A stretch of 64,000 bases of DNA from CAWBAT01 sp963810905. Lineage in GTDB: Bacteria; Acidobacteriota; Terriglobia; Versatilivoradales; Versatilivoraceae. The position numbers and the translations under genes are program-made. Positions within the stretch are counted from its first letter, which is position 1. Each line of letters opens with the position of its first letter. This document shows, one piece after another, positions 27,782 to 36,561 of this stretch. The stretch covers positions 496,001 through 560,000 of the forward strand of contig CAWEPG010000003.1 in NCBI GenBank assembly GCA_963810905.1, in the 5' to 3' direction. The notes under the pieces are model-generated. The model worked only from the letters and a program-made list of their open reading frames with translations, had not been told where the DNA came from and did not search any database.

Positions 27782-30667
27782 ATGACCCCAGAACGTTGGA
27801 AACAGATTGAGCAGCTCTATCATGCGGCGCTGAAACTTGAGCCGGGCCAGCAATCTGCTTTCCTCCAGGAAGCCTGTACGGGCGACGAAGACCTGCGCCG
27901 GGAAGTGGAATCCTTGCTGGCGCATGAGTCGCAGGCCGAAAGTTTCATTGAAGCGCCCGCCCTCGTGGGGACAGCCCAAGGGATGGCGGAGGAACGCGTT
28001 CAGTCGCTGGTGGGGCGGCAGCTCGGCGTCTACAAGATTCTTTCCCTCCTGGGCGCAGGCGGCATGGGAGAAGTCTACAAGGCCCAAGACACCCGGCTGA
28101 ATCGGATCGTGGCCATCAAAGTCTTGCCCCGTCATCTTTCCGAAAGAGCGGATCTGCGCCAGCGATTCGAGCAGGAAGCACGAGCCCTCGCCAGCCTCTC
28201 CCACCCTCATATCTGTCCCATTCACGTCATTGGCAAGGAGGACGGGATCGACTTTCTGGTCATGGAGTATGTGGCGGGCAAGACGTTGGATGAGTTGATC
28301 CCGCGCAGAGGGCTTCGGTCTAATGAGGTCTTGAAGTACGCCATCCAAATCGCCGACGCTCTAGCCACAGCTCATGCGGCTGGCATTGTTCACCGGGATC
28401 TCAAACCGGGGAACATCATGGTCAGCGAGAGCGGACAGGTGAAAGTGCTGGACTTCGGTCTGGCCAAGCTGAGTGGCAAAGCGGCCAGTCAGGAACCGGA
28501 CGCCACTACCCTGCTGGCGTCGGGCAAGGGACCCAGGACCGAAGAGGGGACCGTACTGGGCACCGTCTCCTACATGTCTCCCGAACAGGCTGAAGGCAAA
28601 AGTCTGGATGCGCGCTCGGATATCTTCAGTTTCGGCTTGGTGCTCTACGAGATGGTCACAGGCCAGAGGGCCTTTACGGGCGAGTCGGATCTGGCCACGC
28701 TGACAGCCATCTTGCGGGAAGAACCCAAGCCGGCCAGTCAAATCGTCCATGATATTCCCCCTGATTTGGAAAAGATCATCAACCGTTGTTTGCGCAAGGA
28801 CCGGGAGCGTCGCTCGCAAACACATGGCCGATGTGAAGATTGCCCTGCAGGAACTGAAGGAGGAATCGGATTCAGGGACGCTGGTCAAGCGCCCTCAACC
28901 CAGCGGGTTCGTCGCCGAGGCAGAGTCTGGACTGCCGTGGCAGTGGTTGCTCTGGCTGTGGCGGGTGTGGCTGTGTGGATCAATCGTTCCACGACGAAAA
29001 TGCCAGAAGCTCCCCTGACGGCCGTTCCTCTCACCAGTTATCCCGGCGAGGAACGGCAGCCCTCCTTTTCACCCGACGGCAACCAGGTGGCCTTCTCCTG
29101 GAATGGAGAGAAGCAGGATAACTTTGATATCTACGTCAAACTCATTGGTTCTGAAACCCAACTGCGTCTCACCACAGCCCCGGAAGCAGACTCTTGCCCT
29201 GCCTGGTCGCCGGACGGCAGCTCCATCGCATTTATCCGCGAAGGACTCGGAGGGAAAGCCTCCGTGTTTCTGATCTCTCCTCTGGGTCCCCCAGAGCGCA
29301 AAGTGGCTGAAATAAGCAGGACAGGGATCTGATTGGCCGAGGGGGCTGGCTTGGACTCCCGACGGGAAATCGCTGGTCGTCACCGACAGGAATTCGGACA
29401 ACGAGCCCTTGGGTTTGTTCTTGCTCTCGGTGGAGTCCGGCGAGAAGCGAAGGCTAACTTCCCCGCCAGAGAAAGTGTTTGATGATAGTCAGCCGGCTTT
29501 TTCGCCGGATGGCCGCACTCTAGCGTTTATCCGAGAAGTGGCCGTTGGCGTCCGCGATATTTATCTATTGACTCTTTCCGAAGATTTCCAGCCGATCGGG
29601 GAACCGAAACGGCTCACTTTTGAGAATCGATTGACCTTCAGACCAGTCTGGACCTTAGATGGGCGAGAGATTATTTTTTCTTCTGGACCTACCTCGGCCC
29701 AAGCCTGTTCCGGATCGCAGCCTCCGGCTCGGGCAAGCCGCAACGGCTGGCCGCTGTCGGAGAAGATGGCTCTGAGCCGGCCATCTCTCGCCGCACGCAA
29801 CGTCTGGTCTACACACGCGAGCTCATCGACGTGAACATCTGGCGTCTTGAAGTCCCTGGTCCGCATGGAAAGATCAGCTCGCCGATGAAACTGATCTCCT
29901 CGACACGCGTTGACGGGGATGCAGAGTTCTCCCCCGACGGGAAGAAAATCGTTTTTAATTCGAATCGCACGGGAAGCTTTGAAATCTGGATTTGCGATAG
30001 TGACGGCTCGAATGCGCAGCAATTAACTTCACTGGGGGTGCGGGTTACAGTGGAGCTCCGCGCTGGTCACCAGACGGTGAGCGCATTGCCTTTGACTCAA
30101 TCCTGGACGGACAGTGGGGGATCTACGTCACCAGCGTTAACGGAGGCAAGCCAAAACGCCTCACGCAGTAGTCCAGGCACGAATGCGTACCCAGTTGGTC
30201 GCGTGATGGGAAGTGGATTTATTTCTCCTCTGATCGCAGCGGCGAGTACCAGGTCTGGAAAGTGCCGGCGGGCGGAGGCGAAGCGGTCCAGGTGACCCGG
30301 AAAGGCGGCTTCAGGTCCCTCGAATCTCCTGACGGCCAATGGGTTTATTACACGAAAGGCTGATGAGGCCAGCAGCCTTTGGAAAGTGCCCAGAGATGGC
30401 GGGGAGGAGACCCAAGTGCTCGAATCGGTCTACGAGTGCCTTTGCCATCGTCAATGGAAGGAATCTATTTCATTCCGAGGCCGGATTCTGCCGGCCGTCA
30501 TTCCATCCAGTTTTTCAACTTCGCGACCAAAACGATTCGATTAATCGCCACGATTGAGAGGCCGACAGACTAGTTGGCTGTCCGTTTCCCCCGATGGCCG
30601 ATGGATCTTATACTCGCAGATCGATCAGTCAGGCAGCGATCTGATGCTGGTGGAGAACTTTCGGTAA
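27782..30667 (+). pseudogene. Broken Ser/Thr protein kinase with TolB-like propeller tail
   Basis: The N-terminal half is readable: a ~75-residue leader (ERWKQIEQLYHAALKLEPGQ), then a Hanks kinase with GAGGMGEVY, VAIKVL, HRDLKPGNIM, DFGLAKL and MSPEQ. Near 28,821 an extra A in CAAAC shifts the frame (RERRS should continue as QHMADVKIALQELKEE), it returns before the membrane helix WTAVAVVALAVAGVAVW near 28,950, and breaks again near 29,330, 29,685, 30,045, 30,170 and further on. Propeller repeats (WTPDGKSLVV, FSPDGKKIVF, SRDGKWIYF) can be followed across three frames to a final DLMLVENFR at 30,667, matching the end of the neighbouring intact paralogue. I count seven or more lesions, more than in any neighbour, so true decay is likely. 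Confidence 0.75.
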
Positions 30668-30788
30668 GATGCATTAAGCCTTTTGCGCAACTCATTTTTC
30701 TTTGAAGACAGGCTAGAAGGAGTCCAAGGTACACGACAAATTTGTAGTGGATTCCCTGTCAGGTGCGGCCTGTACCGCTTGGGATTGA

Positions 30789-30932
30789 GCCTCGTAGAGG
30801 CGGCATCTTTATAGCAAGAGGTCCCTGCCAGCCTCAAGCTATGAGCCCCAGCGGGGCGTCACGACGCTCCTACGGAGCTCTGCGGATTTTATTGGGGCTC
30901 TACGATCTATACAGATTACGCCTCTATGAGGC
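30789..30932. repeat. Array of four 13-base mini-hairpins
   Basis: In the 374-base gap between two kinase genes lie four units of one design, a perfect 5-bp stem with a 3-base loop: GCCTC-GTA-GAGGC (30789-30801), GCCCC-AGC-GGGGC (30845-30857), GCTCC-TAC-GGAGC (30866-30878) and GCCTC-TAT-GAGGC (30920-30932). Stem sequences differ while geometry is kept, which points to selection or to a dispersed repeat family. No coding sequence overlaps them. Confidence 0.6.
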
Positions 30933-31041
30933 TCATTGGTGTTACACGCAAGGCGCTAACGCATCCTGCGATTGATCACGATTGACGGAACCATCTATAT
31001 CTAACTCGTTGACTCGTCACTAATCACTTACCACTGTTGAT

Positions 31042-34000
31042 ATGACTCCACAACGTTGGAAACAGATTGAGCAACTCTATCATGCGGCGCTGAAACTCGA
31101 GCCGGGCCAAAGGGCTGTTTTTCTCCAGGAAGGCTGCGCAGGCGACGAAGATCTGCGCCGGGAAGTAGAATCCTTGCTGGCGCATGAGCCGCAGGGCGAA
31201 AGTTTCATTGAAGCGTCAGCCCTCGAGGGGGCAGCTCAGGCAATGGCGGAGAAACGAGTTCAGTCGCTGGTGGGGCGGCAGCTCGGAGCCTACAAGATTC
31301 TTTCCCTCCTGGGCGCAGGCGGGATGGGAGAAGTCTATCGGGCGCGGGACACGAGGTTGGATCGTACCGTGGCGCTGAAGACCCTACCGGGTGAGGTAGC
31401 GGCCGATCAGGAGCGGATGCGGCGCTTCACTCGAGAAGCCAAAGCGGCCTCAGCCCTCAGTCATCCCAACGTGGCGCACATCTATGACATTGGAGACTTC
31501 GAAGGGGTTCACTTCATTGCCATGGAGTATATCGAGGGAGAAACACTGGCCCAGCGGATCCATGCCGGTAAATTCCCCTCACCCGGCGCAAAAACGCCAC
31601 CCTCTCCCTTGGGGAGGGGAAATCAAAAAAACATAGAAACTCTCCCCTCGCCCTTGGGGAGAGGGGCTGGGGGTGAGGGGGAGCAGGGGCGATCCCTAGA
31701 GACCGTCAAGATTTTGGAGATCAGCATCCAGGTGGCCGATGCGCTGGATGAAGCCCACACGAAAGGCATCACCCATCGTGACATCAAACCGGGCAACATC
31801 ATGTTAACGCCCCGAGGACAAGTGAAAGTGCTGGACTTTGGGCTGGCGAAAGTCGCCCGGCTAGAAGGAGCAGCGGGGTCGAGCGACATCAGCACTCTGG
31901 TGAAGACGGAAACGGGTGTGGTGATGGGGACGGTGCAATACATGAGCCCGGAGCAGGTGCTGGGCAAAGAAGTCGATCATCGCACCGACATCTTTAGCCT
32001 GGGAGTGGTGTTGTACGAGATGACGACAGGCCGGTTGCCTTTTGCTGGCACCAGCACCAGTGAAACGATGGATCGTATTCTGCACGGACAACCGGAAGCT
32101 ATTGCACGCTTCAACTACAGCGTGCCTGGGGAACTGGAGAGGATCATTCGCAAATGTCTGGAAAAGGATCGGGAACGGCGCTACCAGTCTGCTCGGGAGC
32201 TTCTGATAGATCTAAAGAGTCTTAAGCGAGATAGTGATGCCGCGTCCGTGGCAGGTCACGAGCTAAAGACACTCACCAGGGCTGCATTGAAAGACGCAAG
32301 GCTGCCAGTCTTTCGTTTCCGCTGGTTGTCTGTGCGTTCAGTGGGGGTGGCTGTCCTTTCAATCTTGATCATCGGTAGCGCTGTTTGGTTTTACTTTTTC
32401 CGCTCCCAGACAATTCCTCCCATGAAGGTGGTTCGTCTCACCAGTTTCCCAGGTTCAGAGACTGAACCTGCTCTTTCACCCGATGGCAAGATGGTGGCTT
32501 TTGTCTGGGACGGAGAGAAAGGTGATAACGCTGACATCTACGCGATGTTTGTGGACTCCGGCAAGCCCGTGCGGTTGACCACCGATCCCGGACAGGACTT
32601 CAGCCCCACTTGGTCCCCTGACGGGCGTTTCATTGCCTTCCAGCGGCAATTGAAAGAGAAGAGTGGCATTTATCTCATTCCAGGCCCCTACCGGGAAGGT
32701 CCCGAGAGAAGGTTGGCGGAGGTGGAGTCCCCACCCATCGTCGGATTCAACAGGTATCTGGATTGGTCTCCTGATGGTAAATACCTGGCTGTGCCAGACA
32801 GGAGCCCGTACAATCACTACGGAGGTCTCATGCTTCTCTCGGTTGAGAATGGAGAGAAAAAGCAGATCAGCTCTTCAACCTCAAACTTAGGCGATAGGGA
32901 CCCGGCATTCTCCCAGGACGGCCAGATACTGGCCTTTAGCCGCTCTGTTGGCGACTTTTCGGGAACTGACATTTATAGCGTGCCGTTTCAGGGAGGGGAA
33001 GCCAAGCGTTTGACCTCCGATCAGAGATCAAGTCAAGGAGTCTGGGGTGCGGATGGCCGGGAGATCATCTTTCATGGTCCAGGAGGGCTGTATAGAATCT
33101 CTATTGACGGCGGCAAGGCGGCGCCTCTGGCTGTGGGTGGGCAGTTCGGTTTCTTCCCGTCCGTCTCAAGAGTAGGGAACCGTCTTGTTTATAGCGAGCA
33201 GATTTATGACACAGACATCTGGCAAATTAATTTGCCTCAACCAGGAGTTAAAGAAGCGTCTGCAACTCGTTTGATCTTTTCATCGCAACGCGAGGAGACA
33301 CCCCAGTTTTCTCCCGATGGCAAGAGAATCGTGTTCGCTTCCACTCGTTCAGGGAGTATGGAGATCTGGATCTGTGATAGCGACGGACGCAATCCTTTGC
33401 AACTGACCTCCTTTGGTGGCCCATATACCACGGGGACCCCTCGCTGGGCCCCGGACGGCAAACTGATTGCCTTCGATTCCCGTCCGAACGGACCGTCCGA
33501 TATTTTCGTGATCAGCCCGGAGGGCGGTTCACCGCGTCGCCTCACCAAAGAGCTTTCCGAAGATGTGATCCCTAGTTGGTCACGGGACGGCCGCTCGATT
33601 TATTTCTGCTCAGACAGGAGTGGCAATGGAAATTTGCAGATCTGGAAGATGCCTGCTGAGGGCGGGCCAGCAACTCAAGTCACCCAAAATGGAGGGTTTG
33701 AAGCCTTTGAGTCGTTTGACAGGAAATGGCTTTTCTACTCCAAATGGGACCCGAGCGATGAAATTTGGAGGATTCCAATTGCAGGCGGCCCAGAGTCTTT
33801 GTTTCTCAATCTCAAGGGTGTTGAACGGCGATACTGGGCAGTAGCGGACAAAGGCATTTATTTTCTCGCCACTGAGGGCAGTGAATCCGTCGTCAAATTC
33901 ATCGACTTCGCGACCCGTCGCGCGACCCGGATTATGACGCTGGAAAGGAAACTGGTAAGGAATCTGAGTCGTGGACTGGCACTTTCCCCCGATGGCCGCT

Positions 34001-34065
34001 CGTTGCTGTGCACGTTGGTGGAACGGGAAAGCAGCGATCTCGTGCTGGTGGAAAATTTTCGTTGA
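31042..34065 (+). CDS. Ser/Thr protein kinase with membrane helix and TolB-like propeller
   Basis: The 1,007-residue protein is the intact member of the local kinase family. Order: leader 1-85; Hanks kinase about 90-385 with GAGGMGEVY, VALKTL, HRDIKPGNIM, DFGLAKV and MSPEQ; one membrane helix at about 434-455 (SVGVAVLSILIIGSAVWFYFF); then a periplasmic propeller with SPDGK repeats (LSPDGKMVAFVWDGEKG, WSPDGRFIAF, FSPDGKRIVF, WSRDGRSIYF) ending SSDLVLVENFR. It should sense something outside the membrane and phosphorylate cytoplasmic targets. About 37 residues between TLAQRIHAGKF and LETVKILEIS are an inserted palindromic element absent from the paralogues. The first ~300 bases are close to those of the broken copy upstream, the rest is not. 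Confidence 0.88.
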   Translation: MTPQRWKQIEQLYHAALKLEPGQRAVFLQEGCAGDEDLRREVESLLAHEPQGESFIEASALEGAAQAMAEKRVQSLVGRQLGAYKILSLLGAGGMGEVYRARDTRLDRTVALKTLPGEVAADQERMRRFTREAKAASALSHPNVAHIYDIGDFEGVHFIAMEYIEGETLAQRIHAGKFPSPGAKTPPSPLGRGNQKNIETLPSPLGRGAGGEGEQGRSLETVKILEISIQVADALDEAHTKGITHRDIKPGNIMLTPRGQVKVLDFGLAKVARLEGAAGSSDISTLVKTETGVVMGTVQYMSPEQVLGKEVDHRTDIFSLGVVLYEMTTGRLPFAGTSTSETMDRILHGQPEAIARFNYSVPGELERIIRKCLEKDRERRYQSARELLIDLKSLKRDSDAASVAGHELKTLTRAALKDARLPVFRFRWLSVRSVGVAVLSILIIGSAVWFYFFRSQTIPPMKVVRLTSFPGSETEPALSPDGKMVAFVWDGEKGDNADIYAMFVDSGKPVRLTTDPGQDFSPTWSPDGRFIAFQRQLKEKSGIYLIPGPYREGPERRLAEVESPPIVGFNRYLDWSPDGKYLAVPDRSPYNHYGGLMLLSVENGEKKQISSSTSNLGDRDPAFSQDGQILAFSRSVGDFSGTDIYSVPFQGGEAKRLTSDQRSSQGVWGADGREIIFHGPGGLYRISIDGGKAAPLAVGGQFGFFPSVSRVGNRLVYSEQIYDTDIWQINLPQPGVKEASATRLIFSSQREETPQFSPDGKRIVFASTRSGSMEIWICDSDGRNPLQLTSFGGPYTTGTPRWAPDGKLIAFDSRPNGPSDIFVISPEGGSPRRLTKELSEDVIPSWSRDGRSIYFCSDRSGNGNLQIWKMPAEGGPATQVTQNGGFEAFESFDRKWLFYSKWDPSDEIWRIPIAGGPESLFLNLKGVERRYWAVADKGIYFLATEGSESVVKFIDFATRRATRIMTLERKLVRNLSRGLALSPDGRSLLCTLVERESSDLVLVENFR
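31575..31680. mobile_element. Composite palindromic element inserted in frame in a kinase gene
   Basis: Outer arms CCCCTCACCC (31575-31584) and GGGTGAGGGG (31671-31680) are a perfect 10-bp inverted repeat. Inside are a near-palindrome CCTCTCCCTTGGGGAGGGG (31601-31619) and a perfect pair CTCTCCCC (31640-31647) and GGGGAGAG (31656-31663). The unit reads in frame as PSPLGRG and PSPLGRGAGGEGE, a peptide seen where such miniature repeats invade genes. It falls in the kinase N-lobe/C-lobe connecting region, where an added loop could be tolerated. Confidence 0.7.
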
Positions 34066-34368
34066 GTTGGCCCGATCCGCAGGAAAGGGCTCGCTCACCG
34101 GAGGGAGCAGGCGGGACCGCTGTGCCGAATGAACTTTCCGCCGTGAGTCAAAAACGATTGTGGGATGAGCCAGCGTTTTCTGAGTAACGCATCATTTGTT
34201 GAGCGAAAAGGCGCCAGTAGAACTTACTGGAATTAGTGGCAAGCGGGAGGCCGCAGAAACATCGCGCTGCATTCCGTGGATTTTGTTGTTCAAGCCTCTG
34301 AGGCGAAAGACCGAACACATTGATTCGGGGTAACAAGTAAGGTATCCTTACTTCACGGAGGTAAGGAT
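34066..34368. promoter_or_regulatory. Toxin-antitoxin promoter region with palindrome
   Basis: At 34337-34351 GTAAGG-TAT-CCTTAC is an inverted repeat 17 bases before the antitoxin ATG; the half-site GTAAGG returns at 34361-34366 overlapping the ribosome site CGGAGG. Such palindromes over the start region are the usual autoregulatory operators of antitoxin genes. The rest of this 303-base gap shows nothing. Confidence 0.55.
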
Positions 34369-34602
34369 ATGTTGGCCAAGAAAACTGTTAAGAATCAGAT
34401 CACCCTTCCCAAAGCGATTGTTGATGAGATTCCCGACACAGACTATTTTGAAGTGAGTCTTCGAGATGGCGAGATTCTCTTAAAGCCGGTGCACTTTGAA
34501 AGTTCAAGTGCAAGGCTCACGCGGGTGCGTCGTAAAATCAAAGCGCTTGGGTTGACAGAAAAAGACATTGATGAAGCAATCCGTTGGACTAGGAGCCGGT
34601 AG
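34369..34602 (+). CDS. AbrB/MazE-type antitoxin
   Basis: A 77-residue protein with the swapped-hairpin AbrB motif KKTVKNQITLPKAIVDEIPDTDYFEVSLRDGE at its N-terminus (the sequence is spread over residues 4-35) and a charged C-terminus (LTRVRRKIKALGLTEKDIDEAI) that would bind and block the toxin. Its stop TAG shares its last base with the GTG start of the toxin, so the pair is translationally coupled. The ribosome site CGGAGG is strong, consistent with antitoxin excess. It should bind the palindrome just upstream. Confidence 0.8.
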   Translation: MLAKKTVKNQITLPKAIVDEIPDTDYFEVSLRDGEILLKPVHFESSSARLTRVRRKIKALGLTEKDIDEAIRWTRSR

Positions 34603-35009
34603 TGCGTGTCGTTCTAGATACCAACGTATTGATTTCAGCTCTCATTTTCACCGGCGTCAGCTCAGATCTTGTTCCACTCTGGCAGAAAGGAGCGGTTACG
34701 ATTCTACTCTCTCGTGAAATCCTGGAAGAGTATCTCCGGGTTCTTGCTTACCCAAAATTCAAACTCTCCAGGCAGGAGATCCGAGGTCTCATTGAAGGTG
34801 ATTTGTTGCCTTTTGTCGAAATCGTCAACCCCGGCCGCCGATTGAAGGTGGTCATTACTGATCCCTCAGACGACAAGTTTTTAGAATGTGCGGTTTCCGG
34901 AAAGGCCGATATATTGATTTCTGGCGACAAAGCCCTATTGGCAATCGGTCGATATCGCAAAGTGCAAATTCAAAGCCCTTCTCAATTTCTTGACGCGTTC
35001 TTTGGGTAA
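34602..35009 (+). CDS. PIN-domain toxin (COG1569/VapC-like)
   Basis: The 135-residue protein is a PIN-fold ribonuclease. Acidic residues of the metal site are visible in VVLDTNVLISAL (Asp6), SREILEEYLRVL (Glu near 48), DPSDDKFLECA (Asp near 89) and ADILISGDKALL (Asp near 108). PIN toxins cleave tRNA or other RNA when freed from their antitoxin. The start is a GTG overlapping the antitoxin stop by one base. The family matches the group usually paired with AbrB-type antitoxins. Confidence 0.85.
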   Translation: MRVVLDTNVLISALIFTGVSSDLVPLWQKGAVTILLSREILEEYLRVLAYPKFKLSRQEIRGLIEGDLLPFVEIVNPGRRLKVVITDPSDDKFLECAVSGKADILISGDKALLAIGRYRKVQIQSPSQFLDAFFG

Positions 35010-35060
35010 TAGCATACCGATCATTAAAAACAATAGCGCAAATGGAAACAGAGTCCGGTT

Positions 35061-35081
35061 ATTGCCAATGAGATTGGCAAT
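35061..35081. repeat. Perfect inverted repeat after the toxin gene
   Basis: ATTGCCAAT, spacer GAG, ATTGGCAAT. It lies 52 bases after the toxin stop. Without a T-tract it is a weak terminator candidate; it might also be a protein-binding site for the downstream phosphatase gene. Confidence 0.4.
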
Positions 35082-35086
35082 TCTTG

Positions 35087-35152
35087 TGTAGGGAACGGAT
35101 GCTGCTCCATTCCCCGTCGCGGGCAGGAACGCTGCGGGGAGCGTTCCCTACA
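35087..35152. repeat. REP-like inverted repeat with TGTAGGGAACG arms
   Basis: Arms TGTAGGGAACG (35087-35097) and CGTTCCCTACA (35142-35152) are perfect 11-bp complements around a GC-rich centre with its own partial stem (TCCCCG and CGGGGA). The design is that of short dispersed palindromes in large genomes. Confidence 0.55.
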
Positions 35153-35229
35153 GTCGGGATTCGGTATTCGCGGGCTAAAAGGTACGCTCTTCCGGTCCAA
35201 TTCTTGGAGGCAGGCAGATCACAACGAAA

Positions 35230-36396
35230 ATGAACCACAAGAATCAACAAGGCACTACCAGTCTTTGTGTCATGTTATTTCCCGCCCTTTTTTCTGGCCG
35301 GTGGCCTTTCTCTTTATGCTGCTCAGGATGTCTGGAGCGGTGTCGAGCGGGTCATCGCCGTAGGGGACGTTCATGGCGACTATGAGCAGTTGGTTGCCGT
35401 GTTGCAGTCAGCTGGAGTGATTGACCGGGAAGGGAAATGGGTTGGCGGAAAAGCCCATCTCGTGCAAACCGGAGACATGCTCGACCGTGGGCCTGATTCG
35501 CGCAAGGTGATGGACCTCCTGATGAGGCTCGAAGGGGAAGCAAGCAAAACGGGGGGACGCGTGCATGTTCTCATCGGGAACCACGAAGCCATGAACATCT
35601 ACGGGGATTTGCGCTATGTTTCGGCTGGAGATTATGCGTCTTTTACGGATGGCGATTCGAGAAAGAGACTCGAAGAACATTACCAGAGACACCTAAAACG
35701 TCTGAAAGAATCCCCCCACCCGAAGGGGTTCCAAAATTTGATGAAGCGTACCGCACGAAGTGGGAATCTGAGCATCCTCTAGGTTATATCGAGCGCAGAG
35801 AAGCATTCAGTTCGTCGGGAAAATATGGAAAATGGATCAGAAGCTTGAATGCCGTCATCAAGATCAATGGCACACTTTTTCTGCATGGCGGGATCAGCCC
35901 TAAATATGTGAACTCAAGCATTCGGGATATTAATAACCAGATTCGTGATGAGCTGAACGACCGAAAGATGCTACAAGGTGGCATTGTGACCGATAACGAA
36001 GGTCCCTTATGGTACCGTGGCCTGGCGGATGGAGACGAAGAGGCCCTGGATCCGCATGTGAAAGCGGTTTTGAAGAATCACCAAGTCGAAAGGATCGTGA
36101 TTGGTCACACCTTTACAGATGGCGTGATTACTCCTCGTTTTGGCGGCAAGGTCCTCATGATTGACATTGGCTTGGCACGGATCTATGACAGCAAACTGCG
36201 CCAAGCCTGCCTGCTGATCGAGAACCACCAGCCCTATGCCCTGCATCGAGGAAAAAAGCTGGACCTGCCATCTGACACTAGCATTGATATGCTGCGTTAT
36301 CTCAAGCAGGCAGCAGCCCTGGACCCTCCGCCATCTTCTTTGGGGAAACGGATTGCTGAGATCGAAGACCGCCTGCAGGCTCCTGCCCAAAAATGA
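35230..36396 (+). CDS. Exported calcineurin-like phosphatase (Shewanella-like type), frameshifted
   Basis: All metallophosphoesterase motifs are present but in two frames: VGDVHGDY, TGDMLDRG and IGNHEAMN before, and LFLHGGI and IGHTFTD after a break near 35,715. The run C6 at 35712-35717 explains it: one more C joins KESP to EGVPKFDEAYRTKW and then IERREAF. A second probable indel lies in the T6 run 35288-35293. Removing one T links an upstream ATG at 35230 (MNHKNQQGTTSLCVMLFPAL) to LAGGLSLYAAQ, making a proper signal peptide; as written, only a GTG at 35267 opens the frame. The enzyme would be a periplasmic Ser/Thr- or Tyr-phosphatase of about 388 residues. Confidence 0.78.
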
Positions 36397-36561
36397 GGCC
36401 ACTGCCTACTCGCATCGTCTCAAACGCCCCAGGCTACTCTAGATATGAGTCCCATTCGTTTCAATGAAGATCAGCAACGGCCGTGGCCCGGGCTGCCAGC
36501 CGCAACTTGGCCTGACGGACCGCATCGCGTAGCATAGGGTCAGAATCATTCAGATGTCTGT

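Noticed and set aside
30789..30932. Possible CRISPR array because of regularly shaped short repeats.
   Set aside because: Units are 13-base hairpins with different stems and irregular spacing of 9-43 bases; there are no conserved direct repeats and no cas genes.
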